Shown: positions 32,838 through 43,900, counted from the stretch's first letter. The stretch is 64,000 nt of DNA from Serinus canaria (GCF_022539315.1 NC_066342.1:14835346-14899345), one strand, 5' to 3'. Notes: generated by a model from the letters alone, not told the origin. Numbers and translations are program-made.

Positions 32838-33073
32838 TTCCAGCCATTTTGTAGCAATGTGTTTACATTGGATGAATTATAACAGTGGTGGCAGAGGGAG
32901 GTATGAAAACTGAAATAAAAACCTTGGGTTTTTCCATGGTACAGTGGTCTGTAGCATGGGTGGCATGAATCATCTAGATTCCCAAGGAGGAGAAGACTAA
33001 CAAGGACTATTAGGAGCCTAGTATAACATGTACCCTTACCTTCCATGCCTGATGGGATTGCTGCCCACAGCAT
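32838..33073 (-). pseudogene. env: ERV-C2 env, N-terminal part
   Basis: It starts at 33073 with MLWAAIPSGMEGKG, followed by a hydrophobic signal segment RLLIVLVSLLLLG (near 33020). HTSLCHHCYNSSNVNTLLQN follows (near 32880). ERV-C3 has the matching VASHCYNPSKLSTCMQNGKK at 55035. The frame runs straight into the ERV-B1 target site and continues at 27865. Confidence 0.82.
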
Positions 33074-33313
33074 GTAAATATGATCTTCTTGGTGGTTAGT
33101 ACAAGGGTAATCTTGTCTTGCTTCCTTATCTCCTTATCTTAAAATTACCAATATCACCTGCTTTTCCTATATTGTGGTTCTTTGTAGTTCCTGAGATAGC
33201 CAACACATTCAGTTTCAGAATAGGGTCTTATTACCTCCCCATCATATGGAGTTGTTGTTTGCATTTAAAATATGGTCTCTGTTTTTGATTTACTATAGCC
33301 TCCCACTCAGCTT

Positions 33314-33826
33314 CTAATAGCAGGTGAGTATTGGGGAGCATCCATTCAACTTCACAATGAAGCTTTTGAATTGGTACTTGCCCTCGAGTAGGGTTGGAAC
33401 TTCTTTTATCTCAACAAATTTTGCAACACGCTTGCCGCCTGAGGGAGCTGCAACGCCAGAGCTGGCCACAATTTTCACAGTGACATTGTACCCAACTTGA
33501 GTGTCTCTCGTTCCAGGGTGCTTTAAGCAGGGTATATGACCAGGAATAAATTTGAGAGATATCTCAGCAGAGGGGTCTAATGGTTGTTCTTTTTGCATGT
33601 CACAGGCAAAAGCAAAAACTCTAGGATTGTTTATGGACCTGGTGTTTGTTAATCTGTATATACCTGATCTCCCTGAGTGGGGAGGTAGCAAACCTCTGCC
33701 CCGGAGTTTACAAAGCTTCTGGCCTTTGGGAATACAAAAAATAGATAAAACCTGTGGGGAACTCCCTCCCAGTCTGGATGGATGTGTGGTTGCTCGTGGT
33801 TTACTTGCCACATTGAGCTTGAGCAT
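33314..33826 (-). CDS. ORF-X: conserved frame between pol and env in ERV-C2
   Basis: A 170-codon frame starts at ATG 33824-33826. It overlaps the last 26 bases of pol (pol stop at 33801-33803) in another frame and ends 240 bases before env. Features seen: a basic, Pro-rich N-terminal half, then RVFAFACDMQKEQPLDPSA, LKFIPGHIPCLKHPGTRD and a strand-rich C-terminal half (NVTVKIVASSG, KFVEIKEVPTLLEGKYQFKS). No signal peptide or membrane span is visible. ERV-C3 has a recognisable counterpart at 53700-54023. Gammaretroviral env normally starts at this spot, so ORF-X is extra. Possible readings are an accessory protein, an ancient env 5' extension or a captured gene. Its function is unknown. Confidence 0.5.
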   Translation of the reverse strand: MLKLNVASKPRATTHPSRLGGSSPQVLSIFCIPKGQKLCKLRGRGLLPPHSGRSGIYRLTNTRSINNPRVFAFACDMQKEQPLDPSAEISLKFIPGHIPCLKHPGTRDTQVGYNVTVKIVASSGVAAPSGGKRVAKFVEIKEVPTLLEGKYQFKSFIVKLNGCSPILTCY

Positions 33827-34790
33827 TTTGTTTTAAAGTAATTTTCAGTCCTGTGGAAGTGACGATCCTCCAGTTGCAGAGTTCTTCTACTGGTCCTTTT
33901 ATCCTGCTAGCGTGAGTCTATCTTTGTTCTGCAGTTCATACAGCCGATTTGGTGGTTAGCAGCACCTGAAAAGGACCTTCCTTGTCAGGAGTTAAAGGTT
34001 GATCTTTCCATGATTTAACCATTACCTAGTCCCCAGGATTAACATTATGAATTTTGAAATCTAGGGTAGCAGTCTGAGGGATTCTTCTCTTTTTCCGTAC
34101 TTCCTCTAGAGTTTGTGCTATAGACAGGACATATTTCTTGACACTGTCCTCCCCTTCTTCATAAGTGGCCATATTATTGGGTGAAATAAAAAAAGGTAAA
34201 CCAAACATCATTTCATAGGGTGAAACTTTTAAGTTTGATCTAGGCTGTGTTCTGATTCTCAGCAAGGCTAGGGGTAGGCACTTGATCCACAATATTTGGG
34301 TTTCAATCATAAGCTTAGTTAGAGTTCTCTTGAGAGTTTGATTCATCCTTTTAACCAACCCCAAACTCTGTGAATGCCGTGGAGTGTGTAATTCCCATTT
34401 TATACTCAAAGCTTGGACTAATTGCTGTAGTAATTTTGAGGTGAAATGTGTTCCTTGATCTGAGTTAATGTGATTTACTATTCCATACTGGGGAATGATT
34501 AGTTCTAGGAGAGTTTTGCATATTACATTGGCAGTAGCTTTAACCACTGGTACCGTCTCTACCCAATAGGTTAAATTATTTACTATTACTAACAAAAAAT
34601 TCCACAGTTGAACTTGGGGGACATCAGTGAAATCTACTTGGATGCTCTGAAAGGGTTGTAAGGCTAATTCTTGCCTTCCTTGGCGGTCTTTCCCCATTAT
34701 TTTTCTGTTTACTTTTTGACATATTGCACATTTTTCAGTTATTTGTTTAGCTATCCCAAAAATTCCTATGCAATCCAAATTTCTCAGGAA
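33801..34790 (-). pseudogene. pol: ERV-C2 integrase
   Basis: The minus-strand frame 34026-34778 stays open for 250 codons. The zinc-finger CAICQKVN is near 34725. The core has VDFTDVPQV (first Asp, near 34630) and NSDQGTHFTS (second Asp, near 34460). The Glu position reads SLGLVKRMNQTLK (near 34360) where ERV-C1 has VERMNQT, so the catalytic Glu appears replaced by Lys. After a stop at 34026 (expected Trp of GDW) the C-terminal domain continues with VKSWKDQPLTP to a stop at 33801. Confidence 0.9.
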
Positions 34791-35800
34791 CTGGTCACTC
34801 AGCGCATGGGTACCCTAGTGAGTTTAATTATGCAGGCTTTCTAATATTTTCCTGTCCAAGGGTTTATTTAATAACTGCCTTCCATTAGATAACACCCACT
34901 TCCCTTCATTGTTCTTTTTTGCTCCTATTCTAAGGAGAGCCTCTTCTTTGGTTTTACTGAATACTGGTATATCCTGGGTTTCTCCACTAGGGGTCAGTAT
35001 CATAAGCACGTTCTCTTCTGTGGACTCAGCTGCATTTTTAGCTTCCAAGTCTGCTAAGTTAGTCCCTCTTATTTTTAGAGGTGGTTCCTTTCTGATGCCC
35101 CCGAATATGCACAGCAGCAATTTCCTCTGGCAACTGTAAGGCCTCTAAAACTTCTGAGATTAGTCTTTCATGAGTTAATCCTTTCCCTTTTGAATTTAGC
35201 AGTCCTTGTTCCTCCCAGATTTTCCTAAACGTATGCACTACCCCAAAGGCATACTAAGAGTCAGTATATGCAGCCCCCCGCTTGTGTTAATATCTAGAGG
35301 GCTTGTTTCAAAGCGTACAATTTGCATGATTGAGCTGATCAACGAAGGTGGGGGGGGGGTAACCTCTTTTTTATGGTTACTAGCCTTTCATCTACTATAG
35401 CATATCCTGACATTTGCTGCCCCTGAATCACCCTTGATGAACCATCCTTCTATAATTATTTCCCACCCTGCAGGGGTTGGTCTGTCAAATTGTCTCTCAC
35501 TTTAGTTTGATAGTTTATTATTTCTAAGCAATCATGCACTACTTCTTTTATTGGTTCTCCATACAAAAACTGGGCAGGATTGTGGTGCTTATCTGTAATT
35601 AGTTCCAGATTATCCTTGTTTATCAAAATTGCTTTATATTTTAGCACTCAAGAATCAGTGAGCCACTTATCAGCTTTCTGGTTCAGAATATTTCTAACAG
35701 CATGTGGGGTGTGCACTTTTAATTTCCCCCCAAAAGTTAATTTTCTAATTTCTTCTACTAATAGGGTGGTGTGTTGCTTTCCCTTGAGCTAAAAGTGGCT
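34791..35800 (-). pseudogene. pol: ERV-C2 RNase H and linker
   Basis: Minus-strand pieces match ERV-C1 5180-6016: MLKYKAILINKDNLELI (35647), HDCLEIINYQTKVRDNLTDQ, then decayed RNase H between 35120 and 35450, and LKIRGTNLADLEAKNAAEST (near 35055). ALLRIGAKKNNEGKWVLSNG (near 34935) leads into integrase without the insertion seen in ERV-C1. Stops occur throughout 35120-35455. Confidence 0.8.
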
Positions 35801-35812
35801 ACTGGGGATATT

Positions 35813-36290
35813 TCTCCTCAGAGACACCTTCAGCTCGCAAGCAGTTACTATTAAGCACTCGAAATAGGCCCATGCAAAGCGGAACTCAGTTTACCTCTAG
35901 TAGAAAAGTCCGGGCGATAGTGAAGAGAAAGAGAGCGTGTTCTGCTGGAGGGTTAAATCCAGAGTTTATTCCAAAGTATTACAGTTCTGAATCTCAGTAC
36001 TGCTCCAACAGACCGCGACCACATGGCTCCAATGCCTTTTAAGCTCACAGGAAGGTGGGGGGGGGAGGACAGGTGAGCCACCAACCAGGTGGGAGGGGGA
36101 GGGTCTCAGGGAACAATGACATCTGGACAGGCCAATGACCACAGGCCTGAAGGGCATCTTTTGAACTTCTGCCAATCTCACGATGCCCTTCCTGAAATGT
36201 GGATCTTGATACAGTAATCCGGAACTGGGCAGGGGACAGGCAAGGAGGAAGTAGTCACAGCTGAGGGGAAGAACCTAGCTTTACACCACA
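35813..36290 (-). repeat. LTR inserted in ERV-C2 connection domain
   Basis: The retroviral connection sequence is interrupted between 35800 and 36295. The insert reads on the minus strand TGTGGTGTAAAGC at the start and AAATATCCCCA at the end. It has a GGAATAAACTCTGG polyadenylation signal near 35965. No clean duplication was seen; flanks share only agtgg-like bases. Confidence 0.6.
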
Positions 36291-36294
36291 ACAG

Positions 36295-37690
36295 TGGTGG
36301 AAGCTACCACCTGGATACAGGTTGGCTACTTGCTACTCACAAGGTTTAACAATTTTGACAGATAGGCCACTTGTTTCTTGGACCTTCTCCCTCCCCTTTC
36401 TTTGGCTAGGACTCTATGGGCTACCTCATTTTCCACATCTACAAATAGGTAAAAAGGTTTATCTAGAGCCAGAAGACTTAAAGCAGGGGCCCAATTAATT
36501 TTTGTTTTAAACTTTCAAATCTTTGCTCATCTTCTTTTTCCCATGTAATTTCTTCTTTTACCAATTTTTCATGCAAGAATTTAACAGCTTGAGTGTATCC
36601 TTCAATCCATATTCTCCAATATCCTAACAAATCCAAGAGTTTTCTGATTTCCTTTTTAGTTTTTGGTTGGGGGAGTGAGGTTATTCCTGCAATCCTTTCA
36701 GGATTTAATCTCTGGCTCCCTTGGTTTATTATATGCCCTAAGTATTTTACATAATTCTCTTCAAATTGGAGCTTTTCTTTTGAAGCCCCTGGTTTCCCAA
36801 AAAGTTTAGTTATGATATAGTGGATTCTCGGGCTTTTTCCTCATCCTCCCCTGAGAGAAGTAAGTCATCAACATATAAGTTTTACTGCTGGTATTATAGC
36901 GAAATGTTGCAGTACTTCTTCTAAGGCTTGTCCAAATAAATTAGGGGATTCGGTAAATCGTTGGGGCAATTTGGTCCATCTGAATTGTTGCTTTCTCCCT
37001 GTATCAAGATCTTCCCATTCAAAAGCAAATATATCTCTGCTTTCTCCTGCAAGGGGACAAGCCCAAAAAGCATCTTTGAGATCTCTCACACTGAACCATT
37101 GGTGTTATGGAGGAATTTTACTTAAAAGTGTCTAAGGATTTGGTACCACTGGATATCAATCTACAGTTCTTTTGTTTAGTTCTCTCAAGTCTTGGATGAG
37201 CCTGTATGTCCCATTTGATTTTTACTGGTAGTATAGGGGTATTGTGGGGAGACATGCACAGCTCTAAAGTTCCATCTTTGATTAATTCTTGAATTACAGT
37301 TTTCAACTCTTTTCTCCCTTTAAAAGAGAGTGGATATTGCCGTACCAGAATCGGGCAGTCTTTGTTGGTTATTTCAATTACTATAGGGGCTATGTTTAAC
37401 TTACCCCTATTTCCAGGTTTTGCCCAGACTACTTCTTCAATTTGCTTTTCATCCTCCTCTTTCAACCTGAGGAATTTAACTACCATTTTCTCCCCCTCTG
37501 GAAGGACCCCTATGCCTAACTGTACTTGTAAATCCCTTTCCAGCAAATTACATCTTGCTGATAACACAACAAAACTTCGCTTTTCAGAGTCAGTCTTGAA
37601 GGCACAGAACATAATATCCAGCATAAACAGAACAGACGACTGGGAATACAAGCATCATAATGTCACCCTAGGACAGGGAGACAATCTAAG
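36295..37690 (-). pseudogene. pol: ERV-C2 protease end and reverse transcriptase
   Basis: The right-hand frame 37118-37651 has LLERDLQVQLGI (protease end), GKLNIAPIVIEITN, a proline-rich linker and the RT start SPHNTPILPVK. The middle frame 36868-37089 has LKDAFWACPLAGESRDIFAF, KLPQRFTESPNLFGQ. The catalytic YVDDLLLSG is near 36865. The thumb and connection (36295-36850) are decayed. The catalytic aspartates look intact, but frameshifts near 37110 and 36860 split the domain. Confidence 0.88.
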
Positions 37691-38329
37691 GGGTCCAAGT
37701 TTTTAGTTTCTTTTAATTTAAAGGTGTTTATTCCCCTTGAGAGGCTTTTCACACCCAGCAAGCAGCCTAATCTTTCTCTTCTTGGCTGACTGCTTCTTTA
37801 GCATTCACATAAATATTCAAAGCTTGGCACATCTCCCTCTCAAAGGAACCATGCATAGGCCAGAAGGAATGATCTGATCTTTTCTTTAGTCCATTCTATC
37901 ATACAATATGTGGCATTTTGATCTTTTTTTTATTCTTTGTGTCAGGGTTATGATCACGCTGAGCCAGTTTTATTTCCAGGGGGCTATTGGGAGTTAAATC
38001 CATCAGTGCTTTCTCTTTGCTTGCTTTATGTCCCATTCTTATCCGTTTGTCCCAGCACCTCCTGCACCACCCCAGTGGCCTTTTTTCTTTCTTAGCTTCC
38101 AAGAGAATCTAACTACACACTTTTTACAGGTTTTCTCCCAATTGTCCTCATATATAGCCCAAATCCTGGGAACCAAATACTGTCTTCCACACACTACTTT
38201 AATGATCTCTGCCTGTTGTGACTCAGCTTCTGCTTCCCTCCAGGCTTTTCCTATCCTTTGGCAATCTACTTCTTCATGTCCTACAGAAATTAGTAAATTT
38301 ATTGCCTGAAATCTGGTTCTCAGTTCCAC
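37691..38329 (-). pseudogene. gag: ERV-C2 gag-like 5' end, with leader-ORF similarity
   Basis: Minus-strand frames 38039-38329 and 37899-38102 include IIKVVCGRQYLVPRIWAIYE and NWEKTCKKCVVRF, which parallel the leader ORF of ERV-B1 (LKLVCERSHLIPATWGFVWD and NWETTVKLCEERF). A following SFWPMHGSFEREMCQALN (near 37865) looks like a Gag N-terminal segment. Capsid, nucleocapsid and most of the protease are missing, so this is a deletion-joined remnant. No LTR or primer site was found at 38330-38455. Confidence 0.5.
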
Positions 38330-38459
38330 CCTATCACACTCCCGACGTCAGGCATTCCTGCAAGACACAGTACGGTACCACCTCTTATGACTGGTTTTAT
38401 GTGGATGCTGACAAAGGAAGAAACAGATAACTTTCCCAGGCATCATCCTAGGGAAGTTG

Positions 38460-39085
38460 TGTGTTGGGGTCTCTCTAGCTGGTCAGAATGACCCTGAGAA
38501 AAGTTTGAAAGTCTCTTTTCCCAGCCCAGTGCTTGAAGGAGTCGGGGGTCTTCATTTCTCGGTCTCAAGGTTGTTTACTGTATCTTATCTATACAATTTT
38601 CTCCCTGTCCAGCTGAGATCCATGCAGCAGGACAGTCAGAGGCACTCCGCCTGCCCCCAGGGCGGTGTTATCTTTATATACTACAAACTACGTGTACAAT
38701 ATTTACAATTATTTTCCAATACCTATCATCTATATTAGACAGTGAGCTTCTACTCTAAACCAATCTAAAAGTGCCAACATCACCAGTGAAGATGGAGGCA
38801 GAGAAGAAGAAGAAAAAAGGCTAGACAAGCCCAAATCCCTCCATCTTGTCCCCAAAAACGTCTATACTAAAAAACCTAAAACCTACATTTACACTCTGTG
38901 ATTACTTTATTCTTACACTATTTAAACTGTCGCGGCTTTTATCTCTTCATGTAAAGGTGGCAATTTGCTCCATGGTTCGCAACCGAACCCGCTGGTGTTC
39001 TGGGCTGTGTGCCAGGGTCTCCAAGCCCCCTGGCAAGGGTCCCAGGAAACTCCGGACTCCCAGAGGGATGTCCTGAATTCCAACA
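38460..39085 (-). repeat. Solo LTR, 626 bp (TSD gttg)
   Basis: It starts TGTGTTGGGGTC and ends GAATTCCAACA, with a perfect 4-bp duplication gttg (38456-38459 and 39086-39089). On the minus strand a GTATATAAAGATAAC TATA-like box (near 38675) supports minus orientation. It lies two bases inside the start of the next LTR. Confidence 0.78.
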
Positions 39086-39087
39086 GT

Positions 39088-39377
39088 TGTGAGAACACTC
39101 AGAGAAAGAATTAAAACAATTCTTATCTTAATCTCTGTACCTGGTGTTTGTGAACATGTGGAAGGTTTGTATGTGATGTTTATGGAAAGATGTTTTACCA
39201 GAAGGTGTTGCTCCTAATTAACCAATGGTGTGAGGGGTGTTGTTTAAGGACCAATCAGGTTCTGGGTGAACGATCCTGTCTATAAATATGTGAAGTTCCT
39301 AATAAATCTTGCTTTATGCCTTCTGAGCATGGAGTCAATGTCATCTTCCCTCAGCCATTCCTAACTCAACGGCGACA
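39088..39377 (+). repeat. Short LTR (LTR-J)
   Basis: It starts TGTGAGAACACTC and ends AACGGCGACA. It has two CCAAT-type boxes (near 39217 and 39250), a TCTATAAATATG TATA box (near 39280), CCTAATAAATC (near 39297) and a CATGGAGTCAATG U5. The U5 resembles the 386-bp solo LTR family. No target duplication was found. Confidence 0.65.
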
Positions 39378-40002
39378 GTTTTACACTCACACAAGACCCA
39401 AGGTTCACACCCAGGTCCACAACTCAAACACAAAATTGCACTCATACAAACAACACAAAATCTTTATTATAAAGCAAAACAACAAACACTTTGCCTTTCT
39501 CTGGCCATCCCGGTTGCCCAGGGAACGGAACTGAGGATCCAAGCTCCCCACTCACCTCATACTAATAGTACATCTCATTGATTCAGCAGTTATACTTGCC
39601 AGTCACACGAGACAAGGGACATGCACATACATCTCACACACATTTACACAATAATCTACTCTTGTTGAGTTAGGTAGTAATATTCCTTTACAAATGCTTC
39701 TCAGTTGCACAATGACCTACTTCCCAAAAATAGTCTTAAACCTCTCTAAGATTTTCCCAGATTTAAAATCTTTCACCACCCAAATACTTATAAAACCCCA
39801 GCCATGTAACAACACATAAACAAACTTCGAAGGCCCTACTACAAAGCTTTTACTTTTTGCTCTGCTATCCAGTGGACCTAATCAGCTTCCTCAGACCTCT
39901 CAGTCAGTGTGTTCAGCTCAGCAGCTTAACACCTCCATTAGCCTAACCATTCATGCCTCAAGGGTAAATTGGGATTTCAGATTTTCTGCATTTTGCCTTT
40001 TG
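39378..40002 (-). other. Probable minus-strand LTR remnant
   Basis: The minus strand has TTATAATAAAGATTTTG (near 39460), a polyadenylation-like signal. The rest is AT-rich and without an ORF. It is the left flank of ERV-C3. The target site tttgcaga|ctctgcacc continues at 56389, so this and 56389-58080 were once joined. Confidence 0.4.
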
Positions 40003-40006
40003 CAGA

Positions 40007-40848
40007 TGTTATAGATACATATAATAATATTGGCTTTTTGCAAATATTAAAATGGATTCTATATGTGTGGTGTTAAAGTAACTTTGCTATAAAGATATAG
40101 TTTTTATTTCTGTTGTTAACTAAAACTTAGAAATAGCTGATATAGCATGCTTGTGTTAATATGCCTGCTTGAATGGGATAACATCCAATGAAAATATGAT
40201 GAGGACACTTGTGGAAGAGGTTTTACAGTGACTTCTGTGAGCCAGAGAGAAGTTTGATGTTTACCCCTGAAAGAATTTTCTACCAAGGTCGTTGACATAG
40301 AAACCAAGAAAGAAGGATAAATAAGAGAAACCTACAACTGCCTTTTCCAAAGAGCACTTTGTCTTTCGTGACCAATGAGTAAAGTGTAAACTTATTGGAA
40401 GCCTTCTTAAAATGGAGTGTGTTGCTTTGCATTGTCTCTGTCTCAACTACGACAGATACCTGCTACAGATATGCCAACTAGCAACACTCACTGTCTGAAG
40501 AAAGCATGGACCAAAGCCCAAAACTGGAGGTGATGATAAAAATGGACTAAAACCAAAACCAAGAAACGCATGCTCTAAAAAGGTGGACCCGAGGAGGAAA
40601 TATGCTAAACAGTTCTTGGAACATGTATACTAGTTTGGGCAAAAGGTTAATATGCATAATTGTTTATGAATATGTAACAGGCTGATACAATAGAAATGGT
40701 ATATAAAGGGTGTTTCCAAAATAGCAGGTGTGCTCTTGGCTGAGTGCCAAGAAGCACCCCGCTGTATATCTTTGCTTTATTGTCTTTGTCTCTTATTGTC
40801 ATTTATTAAGCTTTTACATTTTTGCAGGAGAGTGAAGCTGGCGTTTCA
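40007..40848 (+). repeat. ERV-C3 5' LTR
   Basis: It starts TGTTATAGATACAT and ends TGGCGTTTCA. The promoter is GGTATATAAAGGGTG (near 40700). R has GAGTGCCAAGAAGCACC, and TTTATTAAGC (near 40805) is the polyadenylation region. A primer site follows at 40853. About 250 bases (40208-40455) have no counterpart in the 3' LTR. Confidence 0.88.
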
Positions 40849-40852
40849 AAAT

Positions 40853-40870
40853 TAGTGGCTTCATTTGGGA
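40853..40870 (+). promoter_or_regulatory. ERV-C3 primer-binding site, diverged
   Basis: tagtggcttcatttggga follows the LTR by four bases. The paralogous site at 44526-44543 reads tggtggcccatataggaa, resembling a tRNA-Ile-type primer complement. The C3 site differs at several positions. Confidence 0.45.
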
Positions 40871-41098
40871 TGTAACACCTCACTTCCGAGACCACCAGGA
40901 GATCCTGAGTGGGGAAGGCACACCCCACTGAGTTTGGTGGCCCGCTCTGTTTCTTCTGGCGTGATCAGCGGTTGCAGGTTGCCACCCCATGGACAAAAGG
41001 AGACACCTAAAGCAAAGGAAAGGGAAAAGGCTCCCTAAGAACCGCAGTAGCTAGCTCCACAATTCTTGTGCACTAAGACCCGGAGAAGGAAAGAGGAT

Positions 41099-41106
41099 TG
41101 GTAAGT
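41099..41106 (+). promoter_or_regulatory. Possible splice donor in ERV-C3 leader
   Basis: TGGTAAGTATTT fits a strong vertebrate 5' splice site. The sister leader at 44769-44783 has ATTGTAAGTAC at the same place. In retroviruses this donor makes spliced env mRNA. Confidence 0.45.
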
Positions 41107-41134
41107 ATTTTTCAGGGGGCCAGATATGGGGGAT

Positions 41135-41835
41135 TGCCGCGCTGCTGCGTCGAATGCACTTCCCTCCTGTCCGAGCGAGGGGGAAGGCGGACGGGGCTAG
41201 CTCGGAGCACAGCAGCAGCTAGCAGCAAGGGGCACTACCCGGATCTGTCAGGGACGTCTGGGCAGCGCCTTCGGCAGGAAGCAGCAACAGTATCGAAAGG
41301 AGCGGCAAGGCGGAGAAGCCGGAGAGAAAAGAGGGTCTTAACACGCCCGATGTAGTCCAGTGGTTTTAATGTATCATTGTCTCCACGGCGTCCAGGCGGG
41401 AAAAGACGAGGACAAAAGGGGGGAAGCAGTATATAAAGGGGTGTACAAGAACCAATCAGGGGAAACTGAGGAGGGGAATTCAACATGACTGACAACGGTG
41501 GCAACAAGTGATACACGAACAAAGGAGGGGCTCGGGGCACCTGCCCAATCACCCCCTGTGGAAGGGAGAAGTTTCTGGAAGGATGGGGGGGTTTCAGGAG
41601 ATGAACAGGGCTCTGGAGGAGGGGAAAATGTAACGAAAAGGGGCAGTTGCTAGGGGAACGGGGGTGGAGACAAGGGCTTGGCAGCGAGCCCAGACAGGGA
41701 GGACACCATTCGAGGGAAAGGGGGAACCATCGAACTGGGTATAGGGTTGTAACTGGGGGAAGCATCACAAAACGGGGGGGGACAATACAAAACAGGGGAG
41801 ATAACTCAATTGGGAACTGAACACACACCACAACA
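41135..41835 (-). repeat. LTR-M, solo LTR in ERV-C3 leader (TSD ggggat)
   Basis: It starts TGCCGCGCTGCTGC and ends CACCACAACA, with a perfect 6-bp duplication ggggat (41129-41134 and 41836-41841). The minus strand has CCTTTATATACTGC (near 41440) and CATTAAAACCAC (near 41372). The sister leader at 44800-44830 has no insert here. It is GC-rich; open frames inside are shadows. Confidence 0.85.
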
Positions 41836-41941
41836 GGGGATGAATGGTATGTGAGTGAGACGCGGGCTGGCTACTCCAGAGCTGCGAAGTGATGGAGAAG
41901 TTTCTGAGGGCTGCGGTTCCATTCTTTTGCGAGAGAAATGG

Positions 41942-42227
41942 CCACTGAGGAAATGAAGCAAGAGATAAAAGGAGTGAGAGAATTCCCTGGGGTGACTGGG
42001 ACTGGGTCTCAGGGAAGGGGTGGGACCCCTTGGAGAAAGGGAGCCAAGGGTTTCCTAGCACAATCCACCAGGAAATGGGACAAAAAGTGAGAGCCCTACA
42101 AAGTTGCTGGATTGAGGGATACCCAAGAGAATCTGGGGTTAGCCAACAATATTTGAGATTTTACAATACCCGTGGGTGGATATTAACAAGTGACTTGAAA
42201 GTAAAAGGTACCTTGTTGTTGTTTTGT
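41942..42227 (+). pseudogene. gag: ERV-C3 gag start region
   Basis: A possible initiator MATEEMKQEIKGVREFPG starts near 41938. The frame runs to a stop near 42089 and then decays. The sister element has a similar run near 44905-44955 before the gap. I do not recognise a matrix domain with certainty. Confidence 0.4.
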
Positions 42228-42725
42228 TGTAGCAAGCTCCGGGCTTGCTAGGGCCCCATGGAGGGAAGAGGCTTAAAATGCCAAGTCACGGTGAAATAGC
42301 AAAAGAAGCCCCTCTCTTTCGCCTTTCAGACCCCAGCTTATCTCTCTGTGACCCCATAGGTCACTTCTCCTTAACCCCTGCTACTGGACAATTTCTGATC
42401 TCCCCTTGATCTATATAATGGGCTGTTTTAGCTCATTCTGGTCAGACAAACCCCAATAAAGCCATCGCTGTAGAACGTCAGGACAGCCTTCTCCTCTCTT
42501 GCGTCTGCCTGCTGGCCGGCCTGCGCGACGCCTTAGCAAGCAAAAGAGCTGGAATCATAAAAGAGCTGATAATCTCTAAAAAGAGCTGATAATCCTTAGG
42601 CTTGCTAAAGGTAGCCAGCGGCTAAGAGCAGCTTGGGTTTCGGGCAGTCTGTCCCCAAAAGACTGAGCTGTCCAGCCCGTGCTGCCTGCTCGGGGGCAAA
42701 CCTGCTTTCAGCAGGAGGCGGGACA
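42228..42725 (+). repeat. Solo LTR related to the ERV-A LTR
   Basis: It starts TGTAGCAAGCTCCGGG and shares its opening pattern with the ERV-A LTR (TGTAGCAGAC...GGGCTAG...GCCCC). It has GATCTATATAATGGG (near 42409) and CCCAATAAAGCC (near 42451). It ends GAGGCGGGACA. A (ttg)n run at the left edge obscures the duplication. Confidence 0.75.
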
Positions 42726-42775
42726 TCTTGCTGTGTGTGAGAGATATATTAAAGAAATATAAGTGAGTGAGTATG

Positions 42776-43178
<403 letters not shown>

Positions 43179-43289
43179 TTATGTGTAATATAGATTGCTG
43201 ATTTTAAGTTTATTTTCTGGAGGAAGGTGGATCGCATTATTGTATTATTGGAGAGGAAGGATTTTTTCTTTTTGTGTACTGTGAGGGGG

Positions 43290-43900
43290 AGTAGTGTTCA
43301 AGTTGTCAGAGGAATGGATTAGAGCAGGCACACAGAGGCCAAGGACAAGCAGGTGGGGCCCTGGGGAAATGGGACAAGGAACCAGAGAAAAGGGCTGGGA
43401 CCCCTTGGAAATGTTGCCTCTCCCTGTCTCCAGTTTCTCTGCTCATGCCAGGAGCTCCAGTCTCCCTACTCATATCAGCTTCTGTGTCTGTGTCAGGAGT
43501 TTGAGCGCTCCCCGCCTGTACCAGGTGTGATCGCTCCCATCCCTGCTGTGACTATTGAGCCAACTGCTCCTGCTCCTACATGTTTCTTTGTTGATTCCGG
43601 CTTTCCTGCTGACTTCCGCTCCTACCTCTGCCCCCTTACTGGTTCCAGCTTCACTGCCGACCCCCACCCTTGCCTCTGTTCCCTCGGGGATTCCAGCTCC
43701 TGTTGTATGTATGGGAGGGGTTCAAGAGGGAGACAGAGCCCCAGAGTGGTCAGGGTCCCAGAAGAGGGCTAGGGATGCCTGTTTCTGCTGTAGTGAGGGG
43801 GTGTGCCCTCACCTAGAGGGGGGTGCCAGACATGTTTCAGGGGATGTGCCTGGTGAAGGAGTGGGAAGGACATGCGCTGAGTTTTCTGGGGAAAGAATGC
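43290..43900 (+). pseudogene. gag: ERV-C3 gag, Pro/Ser-rich segment
   Basis: Proline-, serine- and alanine-rich frames (about 43430-43770) resemble the p12-like linker between matrix and capsid of gamma-type Gag. ERV-C gag has another such segment at 49428-49960. Frames are broken, and the segment ends at an inserted LTR at 43901. The stretch 43170-43290 shows nothing recognisable. Confidence 0.45.

Larger units (their letters stand above)
26203..38329 (-). mobile_element. ERV-C2, class I provirus body (minus), 5' end missing
   Basis: From right to left there is a gag-like end, RT, RNase H, integrase, ORF-X, env, polypurine tract and 3' LTR. The 5' LTR is not visible at 38330-38459. An LTR at 35813-36290 and the provirus ERV-B1 at 27866-32833 interrupt it. 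The order and proteins match ERV-C1 and ERV-C3. Several domains keep long open frames (integrase 250 codons, ORF-X 170, RT start 177). Confidence 0.85.

Noticed and set aside
41098..41831. Frames of 85 and 198 codons in the GC-rich region at 41 kb
   Set aside because: Both lie inside LTR-M, defined by a perfect 6-bp duplication. They have no homologous protein in the sister leader.
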